A stretch of 7,950 nt of DNA from Bacteroidota bacterium (GTDB taxonomy: Bacteria > Bacteroidota > Bacteroidia > Chitinophagales > Chitinophagaceae): assembly GCA_023426425.1 (NCBI GenBank), contig JAFAAT010000204.1:1-7950 (forward strand). Direction: 5' to 3'. The notes beneath the pieces are model-generated. The model had not been told where the DNA came from. It did not search any database and saw only the letters and a list, made by a program, of their open reading frames with translations. Each line of letters begins with the position of its first letter. The first letter of the stretch is position 1. The position numbers were made by a program, and so were the translations under genes. Shown here piece by piece: positions 1 to 6,642 of the stretch.

Positions 1-1
1 T

Positions 2-1780
2 CTTGCTGTATTGGGATTGGGCGGACTGTTCGTCATCCTTAAAGCAATCTTTGCTCCTGATGCCGCAGTTGACTCCATCGAAATGGCTCGGACGATAGAG
101 GTATTAACCGGATTCTCACTGGGTGCGGAAAGTATTGCACTGTTCGCACGTGTGGGTGGCGGTATTTACACAAAGGCTGCAGACGTTGGTGCTGATCTGG
201 TAGGAAAAGTAGAGGCTGGTATTCCTGAAGATGACCCACGTAACCCTGCAACCATTGCCGATAATGTAGGTGACAACGTAGGTGACGTTGCCGGCATGGG
301 CGCCGACTTGTTCGGTTCTTATGTGGCTACTGTGCTTGCTACAATGGTATTGGGCCGTGAGACCATTTCTGCTGATTCTTTCGGCGGTATGGCTCCTATT
401 CTTCTTCCCATGCTAATTGCTGGTCTCGGAATTATTTTCTCTATTGTGGGAACATGGTTCGTACGAATTTCAGACAAGGTAGGGGTAAGCACATCTGCTG
501 TACAGAACGCGCTGAATATGGGCAACTGGGGATCTATCGTACTGACAGCAATCACTTCCTATTTCCTTGTGATGTACCTCATGCCAGAGACAATGACACT
601 CCGCGGCTTTGAGTTTACCAATATGGATGTATTCTGGGCAATCATTATCGGATTGGTTGTAGGTACTCTGATGAGTATCATTACCGAATACTATACTGCA
701 ATGGGCAAACGCCCGGTGCTTTCAATAGTACGTCAATCTGCCACAGGCCACGCCACAAACGTAATTGGCGGTCTGGCTGTGGGTATGGAAAGTACATTTA
801 TACCTATTTTGGTTCTTGCCGGTGGTATTTATGGCTCCTATGCGGTTGCCGGTCTATATGGTGTGGCAATCGCTGCCGCAGGTATGATGGCAACCACAGC
901 GATGCAACTTGCGATCGACGCGTTCGGACCCATCGCTGACAATGCCGGTGGTATTGCGGAAATGAGCGAACTCCCTAAAGAAGTTCGTGAAAAAACAGAT
1001 ACACTCGATGCAGTTGGAAACACTACAGCGGCAACAGGTAAAGGCTTTGCCATTGCCTCTGCAGCTCTTACTGCACTGGCGCTTTTTGCTGCATATGTGG
1101 GCGTGGCTGGTATTGATGGTATTGACATCTATAAAGCTGAAGTTCTTGCAGCCCTTTTCGTAGGAGGTATGATTCCTTTCATCTTCTCCTCCCTGGCTAT
1201 TCGTGCAGTGGGAGAAGCAGCCATGGCCATGGTTGAGGAAGTACGCCGCCAGTTCCGCGAAATTCCAGGAATTATGGAAGGTACCGGAAAGCCTCAGTAC
1301 GACCGCTGTGTCGCTATTTCTACTGGTGCATCTATTCGCAAAATGATTGCACCAGGTGCTATCGCACTTACGGCTCCTTTGATCGTCGGCTTCCTTTTCG
1401 GACCTGAGGCGCTTGGTGGTATGCTGGCTGGTGCGACTGTAAGTGGGGTATTGATGGGTATGTTCCAGAACAACGCCGGCGGTGCCTGGGATAATGCAAA
1501 GAAATCATTCGAAAAAGGAGTGGAAATCAATGGCGAAATCTTCTACAAAAAGTCTGATCCACATAAAGCATCAGTAACTGGAGACACAGTTGGTGATCCA
1601 TTTAAGGACACATCAGGTCCTTCTATGAACATCCTCATTAAGCTTATGAGTATTGTGGCTCTTGTAATTGCCCCTACCCTGGCTTCGATGTATGCTGATG
1701 AGATTCGTGCAGACCGCGCTGAGAAGATAGAAGTACTCCAGGAAGCCCGTGCGACGAACGCTGCGCACGCAGGTGAATAA
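2..1780 (+). CDS. hppA: Membrane-bound H+-translocating pyrophosphatase, 5'-partial
   Basis: Integral membrane pump that hydrolyses pyrophosphate and moves protons (possibly Na+) across the cytoplasmic membrane. The frame is open to the window edge, so TM1-3 and part of TM4 (about 100-200 residues) are missing; the TTG at 11 is not a real start. Numbering residues from that TTG, the pyrophosphate site is clear: R47 in ARVGGG, D58, D62, K66 and E68 in the DVGADLVGKVE segment, then DDPRNPA and DNVGDNVGD at 84-92. The C-terminal GDTVGDPFKDTSGPS signature (524-538) is intact. A340 and G343 in GNTTAATGKG are the residues of K+-dependent enzymes; K+-independent ones have Lys and Thr there. The ion-gate glutamate is absent from its usual TM6 positions (FGSYVA), but E40 lies in TM5 (GAESIALFAR). 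As I recall the literature, that TM5 position marks Flavobacterium-type H+ pumps. Identity is very secure; ion specificity is inferred. Confidence 0.97.
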   Translation, partial: LAVLGLGGLFVILKAIFAPDAAVDSIEMARTIEVLTGFSLGAESIALFARVGGGIYTKAADVGADLVGKVEAGIPEDDPRNPATIADNVGDNVGDVAGMGADLFGSYVATVLATMVLGRETISADSFGGMAPILLPMLIAGLGIIFSIVGTWFVRISDKVGVSTSAVQNALNMGNWGSIVLTAITSYFLVMYLMPETMTLRGFEFTNMDVFWAIIIGLVVGTLMSIITEYYTAMGKRPVLSIVRQSATGHATNVIGGLAVGMESTFIPILVLAGGIYGSYAVAGLYGVAIAAAGMMATTAMQLAIDAFGPIADNAGGIAEMSELPKEVREKTDTLDAVGNTTAATGKGFAIASAALTALALFAAYVGVAGIDGIDIYKAEVLAALFVGGMIPFIFSSLAIRAVGEAAMAMVEEVRRQFREIPGIMEGTGKPQYDRCVAISTGASIRKMIAPGAIALTAPLIVGFLFGPEALGGMLAGATVSGVLMGMFQNNAGGAWDNAKKSFEKGVEINGEIFYKKSDPHKASVTGDTVGDPFKDTSGPSMNILIKLMSIVALVIAPTLASMYADEIRADRAEKIEVLQEARATNAAHAGE

Positions 1781-1797
1781 AATTTTCTCTTTAGAAT

Positions 1798-1832
1798 AAA
1801 GTCGGGCTACCAGGTGCAGCCCGATTTTATTT
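1798..1832 (+). terminator. Intrinsic terminator after hppA, possibly bidirectional
   Basis: The arms TCGGGCT (1802-1808) and AGCCCGA (1818-1824) form a perfect 7-bp stem with a 9-nt loop. A G-T pair and three A-T pairs extend it, and TTTTATTT follows. It begins 17 bp after the hppA stop codon. Read on the minus strand, the stem is followed by CTTTATTCT, so it could also stop transcripts of the convergent inositol phosphate synthase gene, which ends 78 bp away. The rest of 1781-1909 shows nothing else. Confidence 0.85.
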
Positions 1833-1909
1833 AGGCTCAATTCTGAAGTTGGTTCCTTCCTGTTCTGCTATTTGGGAAGTATCATAGAGCATAAACCATC
1901 TAAACTGGC

Positions 1910-3235
1910 CTACATTACCTCAGCCACTTCCTGGTAATAATCAAGTCCAAGATGGGTAATCAGATCTTCTCCCATCATATGGCGCAATGTATTCTGCAGT
2001 TTTATAAGTTGCTTGAAAATGTCATGCTCCGGATGAAGGCCAGGCGCCGTTTGCGGTGATTTGAAATAGAACGACAGCCACTCCTGTATGCCAGACATGC
2101 CCGCCCTCTTTGCGAGGTCGGCAAACAGCGCGAGGTCAAGTACAATAGGCGCTGCAAGAATAGAGTCACGGCATAGAAAGTTGATCTTAATCTGCATGGA
2201 GTATCCCAGCCAGCCAAATATGTCGATGTTGTCCCAGCTCTCTTTATTGTCTCCGTGAGGCGGATAATAGTTTATTCGCACTTTGTGATAGAGGTCACCA
2301 TATAGCTCAGGATTCACATCCGGCTTCAGGATTTCCTCCAGCACGCTGAGTTTGGAGACTTCCTTGGTCTTGAAGTTCTCGGGGTTGTCCAGTACATAGC
2401 CATCTCTGTTACCAAGAATGTTTGAAGAAAACCAACCTTTAATCCCCAGCGCTCTTGCCTGAAGTCCAGGCGCGAGTATGGTCTTCATCAACGTCTGTCC
2501 GGTCTTGAAATCCTTACCACCAATAGGTGTTCCTGTCTCCCTCGCAAGTTCAATGAGTGCGGGAATATCACAGGTAAGGTTAGGCGCACCATTCATAAAC
2601 GGCACACCAAGTCTAATCGCTGCATAGGCATAGATCATGGAAGGAGAGATAGCCGGATCATTATTTCGCAGCCCCTCTTCAAAAGCTTCAATAGAGTTAT
2701 GAACCTCAGAGGTTTCAAGATATTTTTCTGTAGATCCGCACCATATCATCACCAGCCGCGTGCAGTCGTTGACATCTTTGAAGTTTTCGATGTCATCCAT
2801 GACCATTTTAGCCAGATCAGCTTTGGTAGCTGCGTCTTTGCAATGGTTTCCGTCAAGATTGGGAACATAGGACCGGTCAAATACTGCCTTCATAGGCTTA
2901 ATCGAGTCAAGCTCGTCTTTGACAGCATGCAGCATCATCGGCTCAAGTACTTTTGCCTTCATTGCAGATTCAAACACAGTATCACTGTAAACATCCCACC
3001 CTCCGAAGACAATATCTTTAAGATCAGCGAGCGGCACGAAATCCTTGATTTTGGGATACCTGTTCTCCGTTCTTTTCCCCAGGCGTATACTGCCCATTTG
3101 GGTCAGCGAACCTACCGGCTGTGCGAGATCCTTACGAACGGCTGCCACTCCGGCTATAAGTGTGGTTGCTACCGCACCGAGCCCGGGTATTAAAATGCCA
3201 AGTTTTCCTTCGGGTTGCTGAATCATGGTGTGCAT
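1910..3235 (-). CDS. ino1: myo-Inositol-1-phosphate synthase
   Basis: Cytosolic NAD-dependent enzyme that isomerises D-glucose 6-phosphate to 1D-myo-inositol 3-phosphate (also named 1L-myo-inositol 1-phosphate), the first step of inositol synthesis. It has 441 residues, normal for a bacterial enzyme. The Rossmann dinucleotide loop PGLGAVATT lies at 17-25. Family blocks follow in order: MNGAPNLTCDIPAL (214-227), GGKDFKTGQT (239-248) with K244 as a catalytic-lysine candidate, SSNILGNRDG (270-279), KEVSK (291-295) with K295 as another candidate, and INYYPPHGDNKESWDNIDIF (321-340). Translation may start at M1 or M4 (3226); neither has a Shine-Dalgarno sequence. The gene lies 111 bp downstream of a histidine-phosphatase gene on the same strand, so the two may be co-transcribed. 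In Bacteroidota this enzyme is known to feed inositol phospholipids and sphingolipids, but no lipid-transferase gene is visible here. Confidence 0.96.
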   Translation of the reverse strand: MHTMIQQPEGKLGILIPGLGAVATTLIAGVAAVRKDLAQPVGSLTQMGSIRLGKRTENRYPKIKDFVPLADLKDIVFGGWDVYSDTVFESAMKAKVLEPMMLHAVKDELDSIKPMKAVFDRSYVPNLDGNHCKDAATKADLAKMVMDDIENFKDVNDCTRLVMIWCGSTEKYLETSEVHNSIEAFEEGLRNNDPAISPSMIYAYAAIRLGVPFMNGAPNLTCDIPALIELARETGTPIGGKDFKTGQTLMKTILAPGLQARALGIKGWFSSNILGNRDGYVLDNPENFKTKEVSKLSVLEEILKPDVNPELYGDLYHKVRINYYPPHGDNKESWDNIDIFGWLGYSMQIKINFLCRDSILAAPIVLDLALFADLAKRAGMSGIQEWLSFYFKSPQTAPGLHPEHDIFKQLIKLQNTLRHMMGEDLITHLGLDYYQEVAEVM

Positions 3236-3248
3236 CTACAATGTTTTA

Positions 3249-3278
3249 CAAATGAAGAATAGGTATAGCGTATAAAAT
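3249..3278 (-). promoter_or_regulatory. Weak candidate promoter for ino1
   Basis: On the minus strand TTCATTTG (3256-3249) matches 7 of 8 positions of the Bacteroidota -7 box TAnnTTTG and lies 13 nt before the ino1 ATG. An A/T-rich ATTTTATA segment about 16 nt further upstream stands where the -33 TTTG would be, but it matches poorly. If real, ino1 could be transcribed apart from the phosphatase gene, with a very short leader. This is weak evidence. Confidence 0.25.
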
Positions 3279-3346
3279 GCGAAGTGTTGGCTGACAGCGG
3301 TAATATCACCAGCTGCAGCCACAACAATTAACGTCTTTCGAATCTG

Positions 3347-3949
3347 CTAAATTTTTATGCCAGCTCTGCAATTAAGGGCAGTAAGCCTCGCTGTCTCCGA
3401 AAATATTTCCAGCACTGAGACTGAGGCAGGACTGATTTCGAGTCGCTGGAACATATCCAGATGAATGCCTGTGTACCAGGCAACAATTGCCCTGATGATG
3501 TCAGCATGGCTAAAGACGGCAACTGTCTGTTCAGGGTGCAACTCACTGAGGCGCTGTAGCGCTGCAACAGCCCTCGTCTGTGCTTCAGACATCAGTTCAC
3601 CGCCTGGCACTCTGGTGCAGCTTCTGAAAGAATTGAACAGTTGAAATTGTTTATCCTTTGACAGCGTATCAAAGGATAAACCTGTCCAGTCTCCGAAATC
3701 CATTTCGAGAAAATCCTCACAGCTCCTGATATCAAGACGGCGTGCATTTGCTAATGGCTCAGCTGTCTCCATCGCCCGCAACAATGGACTACTATAAATA
3801 GCATGAACAGGAATATCTCCAAGAAGACTCACCAAGTCATTTGCCTGTACTCTACCTTCCTCATTGAGATGTACACCATCCTTTCTACCAGCCAAAGTCT
3901 TACCTACCGTATCGTTTGTCGCATGTCTTATCAGTAGAAATCTTGTCAT
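3347..3949 (-). CDS. Histidine phosphatase family protein (phosphoglycerate mutase-like)
   Basis: Phosphatase or phosphomutase of the branch-1 histidine phosphatase superfamily, 200 residues from the chosen ATG. The N-terminal catalytic motif LIRHA (6-10) supplies R8 and the phospho-accepting H9; Ala replaces the more common Gly after it. LAGRKDGVHLNEEG (19-32) resembles the MSMEG_4193-type subgroup. R58 in YSSPLLRAMETA, E82 in FLEMDFGDW and H148 in VFSHADIIRA complete the catalytic set, so the enzyme should be active. The frame continues upstream to a TTG at 4015, but family homology begins at the ATG at 3949; an ATG two codons earlier (3955) is also possible. No signal peptide, so cytosolic. 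The substrate cannot be read from sequence. Because ino1 follows on the same strand, an inositol-phosphate substrate is conceivable, but a sugar phosphate or nucleotide-loop intermediate is equally possible. Confidence 0.88.
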   Translation of the reverse strand: MTRFLLIRHATNDTVGKTLAGRKDGVHLNEEGRVQANDLVSLLGDIPVHAIYSSPLLRAMETAEPLANARRLDIRSCEDFLEMDFGDWTGLSFDTLSKDKQFQLFNSFRSCTRVPGGELMSEAQTRAVAALQRLSELHPEQTVAVFSHADIIRAIVAWYTGIHLDMFQRLEISPASVSVLEIFSETARLTALNCRAGIKI

Positions 3950-3970
3950 AGCCATAGATCTTCTGCAGGC

Positions 3971-3991
3971 AAAGGGATCTGGCATCCCTTT
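3971..3991 (-). promoter_or_regulatory. Perfect inverted repeat before the histidine-phosphatase start
   Basis: AAAGGGAT (3971-3978) and ATCCCTTT (3984-3991) form a perfect 8-bp stem around a 5-nt loop (CTGGC). It ends 15 bp before the ATG at 3955 and 21 bp before the ATG at 3949. It could be a leader hairpin or a protein-binding dyad. No T-run follows it on either strand, so it is not a terminator. It also argues mildly against translation starting at the upstream TTG. Function unknown. Confidence 0.4.
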
Positions 3992-4177
3992 AGCATGCAT
4001 TCCATTCAAAGGCAAAATACAAATAAGCAGTTTAAGATCTGCCCGGTTTCTGAATAGGAGTCAGGTTGGAACAGCTTTTTGCCTCGAACAATTACTATAG
4101 TCTTAACTATTCGGATCATCGAATTGATTTTAAAGTGAGGATATGTTGGTCGATAAAAAATATCAGGAGGAAGTTCA
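3992..4177. other. Divergent intergenic region with candidate promoter for the pyruvyl transferase operon
   Basis: This stretch separates two divergently transcribed units and must hold both promoters. On the plus strand TATGTTGG (4142-4149) matches 7 of 8 positions of TAnnTTTG, with TTG at 4124-4126 about 15 nt upstream; this is only a fair match. On the minus strand TGCCTTTG (4014-4007) is a 7-of-8 match without a good -33 partner. No clear operator or riboswitch fold was seen. Confidence 0.3.
4165..4170 (+). promoter_or_regulatory. Strong Shine-Dalgarno site for the pyruvyl transferase gene
   Basis: AGGAGG lies 7 nt before the ATG at 4178, an ideal spacing. It fixes the start of this gene. 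None of the other starts in the window has a comparable site, and Bacteroidota genes generally lack one, so its strength stands out. Confidence 0.85.
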
Positions 4178-5266
4178 ATGAGTTTGAAAATAGGTGTGCT
4201 TACTTTTCACAGGTGTATCAACTACGGCAGCTATTGGCAGGCACGATGCCTGGTAGAAGGTTTGAGGTCGCGAGGATACAATGCCACAATTCTCGACCAC
4301 GATTCGCGGAGGGTAAACCTCAAGGAATGGAAATGTGCCTACCGGCCTGTGCTCCCTACTTCAGTTCCTGAATCTGACTACAAGCTTTATAGAAAGAAAA
4401 TAGAGCAGTTCTTCAAAGCTTTCGAAATACTTCCCCTCTCCGCAAGATTTAATGTAGAGGATCCGTGCACTATGGCCGAAGACTACGACCTGATTGTCGT
4501 GGGCAGTGACGAAGTATGGAACCTGTCTCACCCCTGGTATGGTCGCCACCCCATCTTCTATGGGGAAGGCTTGCCGGCAAGGCATATAATCTCCTACGCA
4601 GCGAGCTTTGGCAATTACCATTCCGCAAGTGGTCTGGAACATGATTGGGCACAAAGACTGAGTAATTTCGATGCTATATCTGTGCGCGATTACAACAGCC
4701 AGTATCTGGTGCGGGAGGCAATCGACCTTCCAGTACCTGTAGTGCTAGATCCCTGTCTGCAATTTCCCTTGCCTGTGGATGACACCTCCATTAAACCCCA
4801 ACCGCCCTATATGGCTGTGTATGGTCACAACTTCTCTCAGGCCTTTATCGAAAAGATAAGACACTGGTCAAGATACCACAACAAGCGACTAATCAGCATT
4901 GGGTACCGGAATGATTGGGCGGATGAGCAATGGATTGATGCAGGTCCTCTGCAGTTTATCGAATTTGTTCGGAATGCGGACGCAGTAGCAACGAACTTCT
5001 TTCATGGCTGCGTTTTTGCACTTCGACTAGCTAAACCGTTCGTTTGTGAGGTCTCTCCTTATCGAAGCAATAAAATACAGGATCTGCTTGCCAAAGCTGG
5101 CGCCACAGATCACCTGATGGGTGACGAGTCACCCCAAAACTTGTTCAGCAATCGTCTGAACAGACCGCTTCAGGACGCGATTAGAAACAGAATCGATAGA
5201 CTACGGATCAGCTCAGACGACTTTCTGACAAATGCAGTGGATCTTCAAAAACTGGAACGCGCATGA
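4178..5266 (+). CDS. Polysaccharide pyruvyl transferase family protein
   Basis: Cytosolic transferase of the PS_pyruv_trans (CsaB/WcaK-like) family. Characterised members move a pyruvyl group from phosphoenolpyruvate onto a sugar of a surface glycan or lipid-linked intermediate as a ketal. It has 362 residues, the usual size, with no signal peptide or membrane segment. Family landmarks: INYGSYWQA (14-22), DLIVVGSDEVWN (104-115), YAASFG (140-145), SVRD (168-171), DPCL (191-194) and the C-terminal ATNFFHGCVFALRLAKPF (271-288), which contains the conserved FHG. The start is fixed by a strong ribosome site. Its last four bases overlap the next gene's start (ATGA), so the two proteins are made together and probably act on the same substrate. 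No glycosyltransferase, flippase or polymerase lies nearby, so the acceptor is unknown. Family assignment is secure; pyruvyl transfer is inferred from the family. Confidence 0.9.
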   Translation: MSLKIGVLTFHRCINYGSYWQARCLVEGLRSRGYNATILDHDSRRVNLKEWKCAYRPVLPTSVPESDYKLYRKKIEQFFKAFEILPLSARFNVEDPCTMAEDYDLIVVGSDEVWNLSHPWYGRHPIFYGEGLPARHIISYAASFGNYHSASGLEHDWAQRLSNFDAISVRDYNSQYLVREAIDLPVPVVLDPCLQFPLPVDDTSIKPQPPYMAVYGHNFSQAFIEKIRHWSRYHNKRLISIGYRNDWADEQWIDAGPLQFIEFVRNADAVATNFFHGCVFALRLAKPFVCEVSPYRSNKIQDLLAKAGATDHLMGDESPQNLFSNRLNRPLQDAIRNRIDRLRISSDDFLTNAVDLQKLERA

Positions 5267-6642
5267 CCTATAGTCCGGGTGATATGATCAGGTCGGGGCT
5301 CTGTATTGGATGCGGTAGTTGTGTTGCATCGACCACCAGCAGGGGCAGGATGGATTTCGACAGGTATGGACACTACAAACCGGTGGCAGACAAAGCCTGG
5401 CTGAAGACCAGGTCAGATGTACTCACCAGGACTTGTCCGTTCTCACCTGCCTCCGCTAACGAAGACGTGCTGGCTATGGATCAATTCCCTCATGCCAGAC
5501 ATGACCAGTCAATTGGAAGATATGAGCAGGCATACGCAGGCTATGTTGCTGAAGGCGAGTACCGGCAGCAGGGTAGCTCCGGAGGCATGGTCACCTGGGT
5601 GGCTGCAGAACTTTTGAGACGAGGACTTGTTGACCGTGTAGCTCATGTGGTGCCAGTCTCCGATCCACAAGCAGAAGGCAGGTTCTTTAAATATCAGCTT
5701 TCCGAAACAGAAGCGCAGGTCTCTGCCGGTGCTAAATCCCGCTATTACCCGGTGGAGCTTTCCGAAATCATAAGAACCATTAGAGAACAACCAGGGAGAT
5801 ACGCCATAGTTGGCATTCCATGTTTCATCAAGGCAGTACAACTCCTGAGGCGAAACGATGCATTACTGCGGGAGCGGATCACTCATACACTCGGTCTTTT
5901 TTGCGGACACATGAAAAGCGCACGTTTTGTGGAGAGCTTTGCCATGCAAATGAACGTACCAGCTAGTGAGATTCAGCAAGTAGAGTTCCGCCGGAAGAAT
6001 CCTCATCGACCGCCAAATCAGTATACCGCAAGTCTTACCCTCAGAGATGGTTCTGTGGTGAACAAGGACTGGTGGCACCTGGCAGACGGCGACTGGGGAG
6101 CAGGCTTTTTCATGAATGAAGCCTGCAATTTCTGCGATGATGTCACAGCTGAAACAGCAGATATATCCTTCGGTGATGCCTGGGTCGAGCCCTATACTTC
6201 CGACGGATGGGGAACAAACATCGTAGTCGCCCGCTCTGCTGAGATGATGTCAATTATAGAAGCAGGTATCGACGCAGGTAAACTTCAACTCGAGAAAGTA
6301 TCCGCAGCACTGGTTGCACAAACACAGGCTGCCGGACTACGTCAAAGACGCGAAGGCCTGGCCTACAGGCTGACCTGGGCTACAAAAGACGTACAGCCCA
6401 TAAAGCGTGTGCGGCCGGACGCGGTCCACCTTAAAAAGAAAAGAAAGCTGATCTACAGGTTGAGATACTATATTTCAAAATGGAGCCACCGGATGTTCTG
6501 GCTAGCTAAAGCGCTTGGTAAACCTGGAATCTATCTTCAGTGGGCGCGTGCTGCTATTGCAGTGTATCATGGTCTCGCCTACCACAAAGGGAAAACGGCA
6601 GAGATACTACAGCGCTACAGGCAGTTGAGAGATCAGGCATAG
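5263..6642 (+). CDS. FrhB/FdhB-type coenzyme F420 hydrogenase beta-subunit family protein (Fe-S flavoprotein)
   Basis: Probable redox enzyme of 459 residues. A ferredoxin-like site CIGCGSC (C14, C17, C20) plus C58-P can bind a 4Fe-4S cluster. The FrhB_FdhB N-domain follows, with the QQGSSGGMVTWVA segment (102-114) and GIPC (C187), then the C-domain with LFCGH (C214), the EFRRKNPHRPP region (241-251) and a second cysteine pair, ACNFCDD (C288, C291), before ADISFGDAW (299-307). In methanogens this family reduces F420 through FAD; Bacteroidota are not known to make F420, so another electron partner is likely. Homologues commonly sit beside pyruvyl transferases in capsule or exopolysaccharide loci, as here. 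From about 380 the tail is strongly basic (KRVRPD, HLKKKRK) and rich in aromatic residues, which could mean membrane or polyanion contact. Start overlaps the previous stop, implying translational coupling. The reaction is unknown. Confidence 0.9.
   Translation: MTYSPGDMIRSGLCIGCGSCVASTTSRGRMDFDRYGHYKPVADKAWLKTRSDVLTRTCPFSPASANEDVLAMDQFPHARHDQSIGRYEQAYAGYVAEGEYRQQGSSGGMVTWVAAELLRRGLVDRVAHVVPVSDPQAEGRFFKYQLSETEAQVSAGAKSRYYPVELSEIIRTIREQPGRYAIVGIPCFIKAVQLLRRNDALLRERITHTLGLFCGHMKSARFVESFAMQMNVPASEIQQVEFRRKNPHRPPNQYTASLTLRDGSVVNKDWWHLADGDWGAGFFMNEACNFCDDVTAETADISFGDAWVEPYTSDGWGTNIVVARSAEMMSIIEAGIDAGKLQLEKVSAALVAQTQAAGLRQRREGLAYRLTWATKDVQPIKRVRPDAVHLKKKRKLIYRLRYYISKWSHRMFWLAKALGKPGIYLQWARAAIAVYHGLAYHKGKTAEILQRYRQLRDQA

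Noticed and set aside
838..1530. Antisense open frames under hppA
   Set aside because: They are Ala/Pro/Ser-rich mirror frames of the conserved pyrophosphatase without their own start signals.
2699..3193. A 164-residue plus-strand open frame inside ino1
   Set aside because: It lies wholly antisense to a clearly conserved gene, matches no family, and its composition is that of a shadow frame.
3950..4015. Longer N-terminus of the histidine phosphatase from the TTG at 4015
   Set aside because: The extra 22 residues resemble no signal peptide or domain, the family fold begins at MTRFLLIRHA, and the stretch contains a perfect inverted repeat more likely to be untranslated.
4066..4371. A 101-residue plus-strand open frame at the start of the pyruvyl transferase gene
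   Set aside because: It overlaps the real gene in another frame. The real gene has the strong ribosome site and the family motifs; this one has neither.
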